64,000 nucleotides of DNA, from positions 868,001 to 932,000 of the forward strand of contig NZ_CP011542.1 of NCBI RefSeq assembly GCF_001020985.1. Reading direction: 5' to 3'. Shown here in pieces: positions 17,485 through 26,203 of this stretch. Position numbers and translations under genes: made by a program. The notes beneath the pieces were generated by a model. That model was not told where the DNA came from. It searched no databases and saw only the letters and a list, made by a program, of their open reading frames with translations. The DNA comes from Corynebacterium mustelae (GTDB lineage: Bacteria > Actinomycetota > Actinomycetes > Mycobacteriales > Mycobacteriaceae). Every line of letters begins with the position of its first letter. Within the stretch, counting starts at the first letter, position 1.

Positions 17485-18369
17485 CTACCTAGTATCCGCT
17501 GCGGCCTGCACCCCCTGCGCCGTTAACTCTAGATACCATTTTCCCGGCGTACTGCGATGCGCCACAGTGCTGACTTTAACCAAACCATGTTGTTCCAAAT
17601 CTCTGGCGCTGGCTAACACATCGTCCAATGACAATTCCGACACATGACTAACACGCTTTGCAAAAACTTGGATTCCGCACACAGCACCCAAAACCAACAA
17701 CGTTTGTATTAACAGGGGATTATTCCCCCGAGTGACACACTGCCGTGCGTCATTTGACACCGGAGTTACAGCACCATCAAGTGCGCGAAGTGCCCGATTA
17801 CGCCCTTCTAATGCATAGTCGGTTATTCCTGCTTTTAAAAAAGCAGCAACAAACGTACTAAAAAACGCAGCTGAAAAAAGCGGGATCAACCACGGCGGTG
17901 CCTCCGGGAGAAACACAGGCATGCCGAAATAAGCTCCAGCGGTGGCTAACACCGGACCTACATTTGGTAGAAAAGCCGCCGCAAATTTCGTAGAAATGGT
18001 GCGATACACCCGCGAACGTGACCGAGAACCGGGCGAAAAATCAAGGGTATTGACATTCATCCCTGCCCCAGGATTATTCGGCACTACAGCACTAAGTAAT
18101 ATCAATGCCACCACAAACGCAACAATCCCCAAAAGCCACTGCCCACTGGGGATTGCGAACATCGCAAGAGCAATAGGAAACGATGGTATTGTCAGCCGGG
18201 AACGAGGAACATCCAAACCTGCGCGCCGGATCAACTCGGTCTTTCGTTGGGCTGCTGTAGGCGACGATACGGGGATGACGCGGTCGTTACTACTCAACGA
18301 CATTGCTTTAATGTCGTTTGGAGTAGCGCTGTTTTTATCTGCCGCTGAAGATGACATCATTTCGTCCAT
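17485..18369 (-). CDS. Membrane protein of unknown function
   Basis: A 294-residue protein not assigned to a family. The first 55 residues are polar and serine-rich. Hydrophobic segments follow near residues 60-95 (SFPIALAMFAIPSGQWLLGI then VVALILLSAVV), then a second hydrophobic pair near 135-175. The C-terminal 120 residues are soluble, with ALRALDGAVTPVSNDAR and, near the end, LDDVLASARDLEQHGLVKV, which looks like a small winged-helix-like segment. It stands alone and leftward. A transmembrane regulator is possible but unproven. Confidence 0.6.
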   Translation of the reverse strand: MDEMMSSSAADKNSATPNDIKAMSLSSNDRVIPVSSPTAAQRKTELIRRAGLDVPRSRLTIPSFPIALAMFAIPSGQWLLGIVAFVVALILLSAVVPNNPGAGMNVNTLDFSPGSRSRSRVYRTISTKFAAAFLPNVGPVLATAGAYFGMPVFLPEAPPWLIPLFSAAFFSTFVAAFLKAGITDYALEGRNRALRALDGAVTPVSNDARQCVTRGNNPLLIQTLLVLGAVCGIQVFAKRVSHVSELSLDDVLASARDLEQHGLVKVSTVAHRSTPGKWYLELTAQGVQAAADTR

Positions 18370-18573
18370 GCTTTGCCTAACCTAGCGATCCTTATGGTGT
18401 TTTTCCTGTGGCAGCTATGTTGTTGCACATGCTTAGCAGCTTTTGTATTACGGTAGCGTATGTGGGACGTTAGTCTCAATGGTTGATTTATTTTGTCAAG
18501 TTGGATCACCAGACTGCGCGCGTCGATTCAAAAAAGGGAAAGCCGAATTGAGGTTTTACCATAGGTAAAAGGT

Positions 18574-18613
18574 AAAAAACCATAACACCTGATACAGAAT
18601 CAGGTGTTATGGT
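18574..18613 (-). terminator. Terminator of the DM13 gene
   Basis: A perfect 15-base inverted repeat, 18579-18593 against 18599-18613, with a five-base loop. Read on the minus strand it is followed by a run of T (the AAAAAA at 18574-18579). It lies about 27 bases beyond the DM13 stop. The DNA from 18370 to 18573 also holds TTTTACC-ATA-GGTAAAA near 18553-18570, an operator-like palindrome, and no gene. Confidence 0.85.
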
Positions 18614-18639
18614 TTGCTAAGTGCGATACGTGTGGTTTC

Positions 18640-19215
18640 CTATACTTTTTGCAGGGCTGCGGCACCGAAGCTAACGCCGAATTGCTCGCACCACAGATCA
18701 ACAGTTGGCCAATCGCTCGGGTTGAAATCGGCAGGTAGATCATAAACTTGGTTGCCGACGTTGCCCTTGATTGTGCCTAGCGAAAGGTGCGGGTGGTCTT
18801 TTGCGGTGGTCCAACCGGCAACGCCCTCAACGACAGGTCCTTGGGAAAACCACACTTTTACGTCGGGGCCATTGGAGGTTGCGAGGTTTTCCAGGGCTAA
18901 CTGGTGGTTTCCGTTGGGTAGTTTGAACACCAATGCGCGACCAGTGGTTTCGTGCTCGTGGGAGATGAAGTCCCCTTGGGCGATGAGAACCGGCGTGGTG
19001 GGGGTGTCGTTCGACTCGGCTGTGGCATTGTTTGGTGTTTCGTTGGAACCAGGTTCGGACTGCGCGGTCGTTGCCTGGGCAGTCTGGGCTGTGAAATTTG
19101 GGATTTCGTCGTTGACCTCCTTGTCCACAAACAACAGCCATGGTTTGAAAACCGCGATTGCAATAGCCAATGCAATCACCGCTAACGGGGCACCAAACTT
19201 AACTACCTTTTTCAT
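18640..19215 (-). CDS. Exported DM13-domain protein
   Basis: A 191-residue protein with an N-terminal hydrophobic helix (APLAVIALAIAIAVFKPWLL) acting as signal or anchor, a Thr/Asn/Ser-rich linker to about residue 75, and a DM13 domain in the last 110 residues. DM13 hallmarks are QGDFISHEHETTGRALV, LATSNGPDVKVWFSQG, LGTIKGNVGNQVYDLP and VDLWCEQFGVSFGAAAL with the conserved cysteine. DM13 domains are proposed to act in extracytoplasmic redox reactions. It would sit outside the cytoplasmic membrane. Confidence 0.85.
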   Translation of the reverse strand: MKKVVKFGAPLAVIALAIAIAVFKPWLLFVDKEVNDEIPNFTAQTAQATTAQSEPGSNETPNNATAESNDTPTTPVLIAQGDFISHEHETTGRALVFKLPNGNHQLALENLATSNGPDVKVWFSQGPVVEGVAGWTTAKDHPHLSLGTIKGNVGNQVYDLPADFNPSDWPTVDLWCEQFGVSFGAAALQKV

Positions 19216-19231
19216 ACTGATTGACCTTTCT

Positions 19232-19260
19232 TATGTATCCTTCGGATCTGCATAGGTCAA
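19232..19260 (-). promoter_or_regulatory. Promoter of the DM13 gene
   Basis: On the minus strand TTGACC (19255-19260) and TACATA (19232-19237) are separated by exactly 17 bases, a near-consensus promoter ending 16 bases before the ATG. The AGAAAGG ribosome-binding site overlaps the downstream side. The rest of the roughly 400-base divergent spacer (19261-19619) holds control DNA for the transcarboxylase operon but no recognisable gene. Confidence 0.55.
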
Positions 19261-19619
19261 CGCGGTGCGTAAATTGTCTATTCCCGTAGTTTTTAAAATT
19301 TTTTTACGAAGAGCTATGGTGCAAGCCGTAGATGGGGTCATCGAGCAGGTTCAATGGTGGATAAGAGGGATAAAATGTGCGATTGTTCACTTTTGAACCG
19401 TCACGTGATTGCCCGCTCATGTCCGGTTAGGGTGTGACGGGGGTAGGGGAGGTGAAAAATTGTGCAACAATCTGAGGGATTGAGCAGCGCAGATTTTTTG
19501 GTCGGGCATAGGCTTTGGGAAAAACATGGGTTGAATGTGTAAAAAACCAAAAGAAACGGGTGCAAAACTGGACAAAACCGAACATGCGGAAAGTGGAAAA
19601 CTGCAATAGTCTTGGACGT

Positions 19620-21101
19620 ATGAGTCCACGAAAAATTGGAGTGACCGAAGTTGCGCTCCGTGATGCACACCAGAGTCTATTTGCCACCCGTATGGCCTTG
19701 GAAGACATGGTGGATGCTTGCGAGGATATTGATAAGGCCGGTTTTTGGTCGGTTGAGTGCTGGGGCGGTGCGACATTCGACGCCTGTATCCGTTTCCTCA
19801 ACGAAGATCCTTGGAAGCGTCTGCGCACCTTCCGTGAGCTGATGCCTAATTCCCGGTTGCAGATGTTGCTGCGCGGGCAGAATCTCTTGGGCTACCGCCA
19901 CTACGAAGACATGGTGGTGGATAAGTTTGTGGAAAAGTCCAAAGAAAACGGGATGGATGTGTTCCGGGTGTTCGACGCTTTGAACGATCCACGCAACCTG
20001 GAACGCGCCATGAACGCGGTGAAGAATGTTGATGGACATGCCCAAGGCACTATCTGCTACACCGTTTCACCACTACACGATGTCGAAGGTTACGTAAAGC
20101 AAGCAGGGCAGCTGCTGGATATGGGTGCAGATTCCATCGCGCTGAAAGACATGGCAGCGTTGCTTAAACCACAACCTGCCTATGACATCATTCGGGGTAT
20201 TAAAGAAACCTACGGTGAGGATACCCAGATCAACGTTCACTGCCACTCCACAACTGGCGTGACCTTAGTGACCTTGATGAAGGCCATCGAAGCAGGTGCT
20301 GACGTGGTAGACACCGCAATTTCTTCCCTGTCGTTGGGCCCTGGTCATAATCCGACCGAGTCGCTGGTGGAAATGCTGGAAGGGACCGATTACACCACCG
20401 ACCTGGATATGGATCGGCTGATTAATATCCGCGACCACTTTAAGAAAATCCGCCCGAAGTACAAGGAATTTGAGTCCAAGACATTGGTTGACACCAATAT
20501 CTTCCTCTCCCAGATTCCAGGCGGCATGTTGTCGAATATGGAGTCGCAGTTAAACGCGCAAGGTGCAGGCGATCGCATCGACGAAGTGATGGCGGAAGTG
20601 CCGCTTGTGCGCAAAGATGCTGGCTACCCGCCACTAGTTACGCCTTCCTCGCAGATCGTTGGTACTCAGGCGGTATTCAACGTCCTCATGGGGCGCTACA
20701 AGGTTATGACGGCTGAGTTTGCCGACTTGATGTTGGGCTATTACGGCGAATGCATCGGCGAACGCGACCCAGAGTTGATCAAGCAAGCCGAAGCTCAAAC
20801 TAAAAAAGAGGCCATCACGTCTCGGCCAGCGGACTTGCTGGAACCTGAATGGGACACCCTGCGCGACGAAGTCGCGAAACTGGAGGGCTTTGACGGCAGC
20901 GATGAGGATGTGTTGACAAATGCATTATTCCCAGGTGTTGCCCCAGGATTCTTCAAGACCCGCCATGAAGGCCCAAAGAATGTGGGTATCGATCCGGCTA
21001 AGGTGAAGAAACGGGATAATGAGCCGGTCTTAGAGCCGATCACCTACCAGGTAACCGTGGGTGGCCGCACCCAAACTGTTCGCGTCGAGCCAGCTGAATA
21101 A
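19620..21101 (+). CDS. Transcarboxylase 5S subunit (methylmalonyl-CoA carboxyltransferase)
   Basis: A 493-residue biotin-dependent carboxyltransferase that moves CO2 between biotin on the 1.3S subunit and pyruvate, making oxaloacetate. The start MSPRKIGVTEVALRDAHQSL and much of the body are nearly identical in pattern to the Propionibacterium freudenreichii 5S subunit. Visible motifs are RDAHQS, the lysine region SIALKDMAALLKP (carbamylated lysine in the family), metal-binding HCHSTTG and IPGGMLSNMESQL. ATG 19620 is chosen by this homology; no ribosome-binding site is visible, and TAGTCT seven bases upstream suggests a leaderless transcript. Pyruvate carboxylase or oxaloacetate decarboxylase alpha is excluded by the operon partners. 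Confidence 0.92.
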   Translation: MSPRKIGVTEVALRDAHQSLFATRMALEDMVDACEDIDKAGFWSVECWGGATFDACIRFLNEDPWKRLRTFRELMPNSRLQMLLRGQNLLGYRHYEDMVVDKFVEKSKENGMDVFRVFDALNDPRNLERAMNAVKNVDGHAQGTICYTVSPLHDVEGYVKQAGQLLDMGADSIALKDMAALLKPQPAYDIIRGIKETYGEDTQINVHCHSTTGVTLVTLMKAIEAGADVVDTAISSLSLGPGHNPTESLVEMLEGTDYTTDLDMDRLINIRDHFKKIRPKYKEFESKTLVDTNIFLSQIPGGMLSNMESQLNAQGAGDRIDEVMAEVPLVRKDAGYPPLVTPSSQIVGTQAVFNVLMGRYKVMTAEFADLMLGYYGECIGERDPELIKQAEAQTKKEAITSRPADLLEPEWDTLRDEVAKLEGFDGSDEDVLTNALFPGVAPGFFKTRHEGPKNVGIDPAKVKKRDNEPVLEPITYQVTVGGRTQTVRVEPAE

Positions 21102-21110
21102 GGAGACATA

Positions 21111-22667
21111 ATGGCTAACGAACCAACAATGGCCCAGCGCCTTGAGCAGCTGGCGGAAGCACGCAAAAAAGTTGAACTTGGCGGCGGTCAGGCAAAGCTG
21201 GATAAGCAGCATGAAAAGGGTAAACTCACCGCCCGTGAGCGAATCGCAGCGCTTGTCGACGAAGGTACGTTCCACGAAACCGGCATGTTTGCCACCCACC
21301 GCACCACACATTTCGGCATGGATACAGCGGATGCCCCAGCTGACGGTGTGGTGACTGGTTCTGGCGCGGTATTTGGTCGGCCACTACACATCGCCTCCCA
21401 AGACTTCACTGTGATGGGTGGTAGTGCTGGGGAAACCCAGTCCAATAAGGTTGCCGCGATGATGGAGGCCTCGGCTACTACTGGCACCCCGTTTGTGTTT
21501 ATTAATGATTCCGGCGGTGCCCGCGTCCAGGAAGGCATTGATTCCCTGTCTGGTTACGGCAAAGTGTTCTATCGAAACGTCATGCTGTCTGGCTTGGTGC
21601 CGCAGATCTCCATCATCGCAGGGCCGTGCGCGGGTGGTGCAGCGTATTCGCCAGCACTGACTGATTTCATCATCCAAACCCGCCAGGCAAACATGTTCAT
21701 TACTGGCCCGGGCGTTATTAAGTCGGTGACCGGCGAGGATGTGACATCCGAACAGCTCGGTGGCGCAGATGCCCACATGATGAAGGCCGGCAATATTCAC
21801 TTTGTGGCTGAAGATGATGAGCAGGCAATCCTAATCACCCAGAAGCTTCTTAGCTTCCTGCCGCAAAACAACACCGAGGAACCACCGGTGGTTGACCCAG
21901 ATCCGATTGTTGAACCTGATCCGTACTTGCGCGATATTGTGCCGGTTGACGGCAAGAAGGGTTACGACATTCGGGAGGTCATCGCCCGGATTGTCGACCG
22001 TGGCGATTTCCTGGAGGTTCAGGCCGGTTACGCACAATCGATTGTGGTGGGCTTCGGCCGGGTCGTCGGTCGCACTGTCGGTATCGTCGCCAATCAGCCA
22101 AACGTGATGTCGGGTGTGCTTGACATCAATTCCTCCGACAAGGGTTCGCAATTTATTCGCTTCTGCAACGCCTTTAATATCCCGCTTGTAACGCTTGTCG
22201 ACGTCCCGGGCTTCATGCCTGGCGTGGCTCAAGAGCACGGCGGTATCATCCGCCACGGAGCAAAGATGCTCTACGCATATTCTTCTGCTTCGGTACCAAA
22301 GATCACCGTTGAATTGCGTAAGTCGTATGGTGGCGCTCACCTGGCCATGTGCTCTAAGGACCTAGGCGCAGATCGCGTATTTGCCTGGCCGACCGCCGAG
22401 ATCGCTGTGATGGGCGCTGAGGGTGCCGTTAATGTGGTGTTCCGCAAGGAAATCGAGGAGGCGGAAGACCCAGCCGCTAAGCGGGAAGAATTAATCCAGC
22501 TGTATAAGGAAACCTTCTCCACGCCGTTTATGGCTGCTTCTCGTGGTTTGGTCGATGACATCATCGACCCGGCTGAAACGCGCAAGCACATCGCAGATGC
22601 TCTGGAAGTTCTCGCCAATAAGCGGGTTACCCGGCCGCACAAGAAGCACGGCCTCATGCCGGTGTAA
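21111..22667 (+). CDS. mmdA: Transcarboxylase 12S subunit (methylmalonyl-CoA carboxyltransferase)
   Basis: A 518-residue acyl-CoA carboxyltransferase that takes CO2 from methylmalonyl-CoA and gives it to biotin, releasing propionyl-CoA. It has the crotonase-like carboxylase halves: DFTVMGGSAGETQSNK, NDSGGARVQEGIDSLSGYG, IAGPCAGGAAYSPALTDF and KSVTGEDVTSEQLGG in the N-half; DIVPVDGKKGYDIREVI, VDVPGFMPGVAQEHGGIIRH and MGAEGAVNVVFRKEI in the C-half. Propionyl-CoA carboxylase beta subunits are close relatives, but the neighbouring 5S and 1.3S genes fix the role. AAGGAG precedes the ATG nine bases after the 5S stop. Confidence 0.92.
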   Translation: MANEPTMAQRLEQLAEARKKVELGGGQAKLDKQHEKGKLTARERIAALVDEGTFHETGMFATHRTTHFGMDTADAPADGVVTGSGAVFGRPLHIASQDFTVMGGSAGETQSNKVAAMMEASATTGTPFVFINDSGGARVQEGIDSLSGYGKVFYRNVMLSGLVPQISIIAGPCAGGAAYSPALTDFIIQTRQANMFITGPGVIKSVTGEDVTSEQLGGADAHMMKAGNIHFVAEDDEQAILITQKLLSFLPQNNTEEPPVVDPDPIVEPDPYLRDIVPVDGKKGYDIREVIARIVDRGDFLEVQAGYAQSIVVGFGRVVGRTVGIVANQPNVMSGVLDINSSDKGSQFIRFCNAFNIPLVTLVDVPGFMPGVAQEHGGIIRHGAKMLYAYSSASVPKITVELRKSYGGAHLAMCSKDLGADRVFAWPTAEIAVMGAEGAVNVVFRKEIEEAEDPAAKREELIQLYKETFSTPFMAASRGLVDDIIDPAETRKHIADALEVLANKRVTRPHKKHGLMPV

Positions 22668-22685
22668 TAAGGACTGAAAGTAACC

Positions 22686-22946
22686 ATGAGTGAATTATCA
22701 AACCAAGAGCTTGCCCAGTTGGTGGCTCAGCTTAGCCAACGCCTGGATAAGGCGGAGGCGGAGCTCATTGAGTTGCGTAAGCGATCGGATGCTTCCATTC
22801 CCGAAGATGTGGTTGTCGCCATTTCTGCGGCGGTGAGTGCGTTCTTAGGAAACAAAGGCCGTGTCAAAGCTGTGCGCTATTCCCGCCACCGTACGTGGGC
22901 TGCGCAGGGTCGTCAGAATGTCCAGCAGCGGATGCTGGGTCTGTAG
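22686..22946 (+). CDS. Small accessory subunit of the transcarboxylase operon
   Basis: An 86-residue protein with an N-terminal coiled-coil-like half (ELAQLVAQLSQRLDKAEAEL) and a basic C-terminal half with ISAAVSAFLGNKGRVKAV then RYSRHRTWAAQGRQNVQQRM. Similar small proteins lie between the 12S and biotin-carrier genes of propionibacteria and in methylmalonyl-CoA decarboxylase operons. A structural role linking biotin carrier and carboxyltransferase is plausible. Spacing of 18 and 15 bases to its neighbours shows it is in the operon. Confidence 0.75.
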   Translation: MSELSNQELAQLVAQLSQRLDKAEAELIELRKRSDASIPEDVVVAISAAVSAFLGNKGRVKAVRYSRHRTWAAQGRQNVQQRMLGL

Positions 22947-22961
22947 AACAGGATTTACAAT

Positions 22962-23324
22962 ATGAAACTCAACGTAACCGTCAACGGTATTGCGTACTCC
23001 GTCGAAGTCGAGGTGGAGGAAGAACAGCGCCAATTAGGTGCCATCGTATTCGGTGGCGGTGCCGCCACGATTCATTCGGAGCCTGCTACCGCCTCCGTGC
23101 AAGGTGTGTCCGCCAACGCTGTGGTCGCGCCTTTGGCCGGTTCGGTCTTTAAGATTTTGGTCAATGAAGGTGACGAAATTGAGGCTGGACAGGTGTTGTT
23201 GATTTTGGAAGCTATGAAGATGGAAACCGAAATCACTGCCCCTAATTCCGGCGTGGTCAACACCATTCACGTCGCTGTTGGTGACTCTGTCCAGGGCGGA
23301 CAAGCCCTGGTGGAAATTAACTAA
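22962..23324 (+). CDS. Transcarboxylase 1.3S biotin carrier protein
   Basis: A 120-residue biotin carboxyl carrier. The N-terminal assembly segment [20 protein letters not shown] matches the 1.3S subunit that holds 12S and 5S together. A short Ala-rich linker follows, then the biotinyl domain with [20 protein letters not shown] and the biotin-attachment motif EAMKMETEI, where the lysine is biotinylated. It is the final gene of the operon. No biotin carboxylase gene is present, as expected for a transcarboxylase, which uses no ATP. Confidence 0.95.
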   Translation: MKLNVTVNGIAYSVEVEVEEEQRQLGAIVFGGGAATIHSEPATASVQGVSANAVVAPLAGSVFKILVNEGDEIEAGQVLLILEAMKMETEITAPNSGVVNTIHVAVGDSVQGGQALVEIN

Positions 23325-23428
23325 CCTAATTCGGGGTAGATGTGGAATTTTTCGGCCGAATTTCGTGGCATGATAACCAAGGTCAAACTTTTTTCATCCA
23401 CCCTTGATTGGTAAAGGAACCCCAGCAC

Positions 23429-24511
23429 ATGCGTAGAAAACGTACTACTCGCAGCCTCGCCCTCTCGGCTTTTATCACAGGATTGGCTTTGAGTACAACA
23501 CCAAGTGCTGGGGCTTTCACTTTGCCAGCCCCTTCCGCAGCATGGGAACAAGCCGTCAAAGACTTGGAGGCAGCCGGAATCGCCGTCGATCCGAACACCA
23601 TCGATCCACAGCTTATTGAGGACGCCGATAAGGCTGTCGCCGGGCATAACTACAATATGGAGCGACTCATTGCTGAGTACACCGGTAACGGTGCTAAGTC
23701 GCAGCCGGGCGATGAAACTTTGAAGAAAGTCGGCGAGGAATACCGACCGATTTTGGATGGGCCAAACTATCATTGGCGGCACGATGCTTTTTCCAAGGTG
23801 ATGGCACAGCGCCCGTTTGCTGACCGGGTGCTACACCGGGTTCCTGGTTCGTGGTTCGATGCGCCGGACACCCCACTGGAGTCAGTTTTCGTCGAGCGGG
23901 AAGGCAATTCGCTCTATGGGCCTTCCACTCCGGTGTATGTGGATAATAACCAGTTGTGCACCATCGCGGCCACCGGTGTGGATTCTCAAGGCCGTAAGGT
24001 GGCGATCACCGCTGGCCACTGCGGTAAGGTAGGTGCCCCGGTGATGTCCGCCGATTCGTGGCGTGTCGGTAAGTCCGGCACGGTTGTAGCCCATGGTAAA
24101 GATTTGGATTATTCCGTCATTGAGCTTGGTTCCAACGCCAAGATTTCCCGCAGCTACAACGGGGTGACCGTCAATGCTGTCGGTGGCGGTAAGCCCGGCA
24201 AGTGGAAGCGCGTATGTAAGACGGGTGTTGCTACCGGCACCACGTGCGGCATGGTGTGGGACGCGGATGATCGCGCTAGCATCAGCCAGGTCTGCGCCAT
24301 GCAGGGTGATTCCGGTGCGCCGCTTATGGAAGGCGACCGCTTGGTCGGCATGGTGTCTGGTGGTGTTATCCCTAATTACGCTTTAGCGTGCCGCAACCCA
24401 TGGCAGGGTGATGCCTTTATGCCTACCGTTTCCACCAATATGGATGCGGTCATCAGTGATATCAACGCCAAGGGTGGGGTAGGCGCCGGCTTCACCTTGC
24501 CTACGGAGTAA
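23429..24511 (+). CDS. Secreted trypsin-like serine protease (S1 family)
   Basis: A 360-residue exported protease. The N-terminus MRRKRTTRSLALSAFITGLA with a following small-residue region is a signal peptide, cleaved probably near TPSAGAF. A pro-like segment of about 130 residues precedes the chymotrypsin-type domain, which shows His197 in ITAGHCGK, an aspartate in DLDYSVIE (Asp227) and Ser295 in GDSGAPLMEG. Two or more cysteine pairs fit an extracellular enzyme. AAAGGA lies upstream of ATG 23429; an upstream TTG at 23408 is less likely. It is a single gene with its own terminator; substrate unknown. Confidence 0.88.
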   Translation: MRRKRTTRSLALSAFITGLALSTTPSAGAFTLPAPSAAWEQAVKDLEAAGIAVDPNTIDPQLIEDADKAVAGHNYNMERLIAEYTGNGAKSQPGDETLKKVGEEYRPILDGPNYHWRHDAFSKVMAQRPFADRVLHRVPGSWFDAPDTPLESVFVEREGNSLYGPSTPVYVDNNQLCTIAATGVDSQGRKVAITAGHCGKVGAPVMSADSWRVGKSGTVVAHGKDLDYSVIELGSNAKISRSYNGVTVNAVGGGKPGKWKRVCKTGVATGTTCGMVWDADDRASISQVCAMQGDSGAPLMEGDRLVGMVSGGVIPNYALACRNPWQGDAFMPTVSTNMDAVISDINAKGGVGAGFTLPTE

Positions 24512-24528
24512 TTCCACTACTACTAAGG

Positions 24529-24556
24529 AACCTGGGCGAAGTCCCAGGTTTTTTAT
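24529..24556 (+). terminator. Terminator of the protease gene
   Basis: AACCTGGG (24529-24536) pairs with CCCAGGTT (24543-24550), followed by TTTTTATT. It begins 17 bases after the protease stop and ends directly before the next start codon. Confidence 0.9.
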
Positions 24557-24557
24557 T

Positions 24558-25379
24558 GTGAAAGTTATCATGGTTTCGCTTTACGACGCCCACCTGACCG
24601 CGTTAGTTAGCGCCTGCGGTGCTGAATCGGTATACAACCAGACAATTATGGTCCCGATCTTCGGCGAATGCTACATTGATGACCTACTTGATCTTCGCGC
24701 CTACCAGGCACTCGCTGACGGTCACCGGTGGTTGCGCACCGGTGACCTTAAGAACTTCCGAAAGCTTATTCGCAGCCAGTATTTCGGCGTGCTGCGTGAT
24801 TGTGCCCGTGCGATTCTTCACAGCAGCAGCCTGCATCTTTCCGCAAGCACGGCTAGTTTATTCACCGCGCTGGCGATCGGGGAGCACGATGACATCGTGT
24901 GGAATGCCCGACACATCGTGGCGTGCTGGAATGATGACGCTTCGATGATCGCTGACTATGGTGGTGCGGCCACGTCCACTACCATGCCACTCGCGTTGTC
25001 TCTGGCACTGTCCGTGATCGATGACCCGGAGACCCGAAATCGAAGTGTCGAATTGATAGACGCGGTGGAAATCTCCCCGCCGTATCTAGGTGCCATGCGC
25101 CGATGGGATGACGAGAATATCGATGACATTGTGGCTGGCATCGTCGATTTCCGCAGCACCCTTACCAACACACCAGGCTTTCATTACGAAGCAATTGACG
25201 GCGCGATCTATTGGGAACTAATCGCGATTGCTGCTTTACGAAAACGCGCAGGTTTAGCTCCTATCGCTATGGATGTCCCCAATCTGCGGCATTACCAGTC
25301 GGCCCTGGATACTATTGGCTGGCAGTCGGCGATAACCCCAACCCAACGCCAGCTAAGGGATGCGATTTTTGATTCCTAA
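24558..25379 (+). CDS. Hypothetical protein, possible immunity protein
   Basis: A 273-residue soluble, mostly helical-looking protein that I do not recognise. Repeated short helices such as CARAILHSSSLHLSASTASL and PLALSLALSVIDDPETRNR give it a helical-bundle look, somewhat reminiscent of large polymorphic-toxin immunity proteins, but no motif is decisive. The start is uncertain: GTG 24558 abuts the preceding terminator, while ATG 24570 has a weak GAAAG upstream. Next to it is a SUKH-like gene, which supports an immunity-type neighbourhood (inference). Confidence 0.55.
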   Translation: MKVIMVSLYDAHLTALVSACGAESVYNQTIMVPIFGECYIDDLLDLRAYQALADGHRWLRTGDLKNFRKLIRSQYFGVLRDCARAILHSSSLHLSASTASLFTALAIGEHDDIVWNARHIVACWNDDASMIADYGGAATSTTMPLALSLALSVIDDPETRNRSVELIDAVEISPPYLGAMRRWDDENIDDIVAGIVDFRSTLTNTPGFHYEAIDGAIYWELIAIAALRKRAGLAPIAMDVPNLRHYQSALDTIGWQSAITPTQRQLRDAIFDS

Positions 25380-25449
25380 ACCGATCTGTCACATTCCTTT
25401 ACTGTTATATGATTTTTTCGAATATCACGGTTAGTGAAGGAGCATTGTT

Positions 25450-26076
25450 GTGGATAGCCAGTTGCTGGAGCGTTTTGTCGGGTGGGTTAGGCTAGGTCAG
25501 GATAATCCGCAGGTAAGTCTGGTAGACGGTCGAGAGCTCAGTGGGATGACGCCATTGTTTTCTCAGCTCACTGGGGATATCGCTGAGTTTTACAGCCGAG
25601 TTTTGTTTGACAAAAGCCTGTTCTCAAGTACATCCCTGTTTCTTAGCTTTGAACCTTTCGAGTCACTGCGTGAACTTGCAGTTGGTTGGGTGCTTTTTAA
25701 AAACCGAGAAACTGGACAGTATGAGCTTGACCCGGCGTGGGACTTCGGGGAGTGTCTCTTTTTTGCTAGGGAAGTTGGAGATGGTGTTGTCTTTGTGCAG
25801 TTAGATACGGGGATCGTCTATGGAATGATTCCTGGTGGCTGGGAAAAGGACAAACTTGCCCCGAGTTTTGAGCTGTTCCTCCGGGCTTTTTTGGACATAG
25901 CGGATGCAGAAAACGAAGTCCCAGCATATCTGAACGACGACACTATTTACCTAAACCCGGCATTCGTGCAGCGAGCAGAAGAAATCGGAATCCAGATTCT
26001 TGGGGAGGAATACTGGCCGGAATTTCGTGAGTTTTTTGGCATCGTGGTCGACAGCGATGACGACGATGACTACTAA
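25450..26076 (+). CDS. SMI1/KNR4 (SUKH)-like immunity protein
   Basis: A 208-residue acidic protein ending in a run of aspartates (SDDDDDY). The central segment, CLFFAREVGDGVVFVQLDTG then IVYGMIPGGWEKDKLAPSFE and LFLRAFLDI, has the SUKH pattern of a beta-rich core followed by a S-F-x-x-F-L helix. SUKH proteins typically neutralise nuclease toxins of contact-dependent systems. The GTG at 25450 follows GAAGGAG. No toxin gene is adjacent, so it would be an orphan immunity gene. Confidence 0.55.
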   Translation: MDSQLLERFVGWVRLGQDNPQVSLVDGRELSGMTPLFSQLTGDIAEFYSRVLFDKSLFSSTSLFLSFEPFESLRELAVGWVLFKNRETGQYELDPAWDFGECLFFAREVGDGVVFVQLDTGIVYGMIPGGWEKDKLAPSFELFLRAFLDIADAENEVPAYLNDDTIYLNPAFVQRAEEIGIQILGEEYWPEFREFFGIVVDSDDDDDY

Positions 26077-26119
26077 TTGGGTGCCCGGCGCGGTGGTAAA
26101 CGTATAAGAAAATATGCAT

Positions 26120-26188
26120 GACGACATGTAGCGGATTCGGCTCTCTATATTCCCATGTGGTCACATTCGCTACTTGCTACATGTCGTC
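26120..26188. repeat. Perfect 13-base inverted repeat with 43-base spacer
   Basis: GACGACATGTAGC at 26120-26132 is the exact complement of GCTACATGTCGTC at 26176-26188. The pair lies between the convergent SUKH-like gene and hisN. It could form a long hairpin ending both transcripts, although no T-run follows either arm, or be the relic of a small mobile element. Confidence 0.55.
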
Positions 26189-26203
26189 CTCTGTTTGATT
26201 GGA

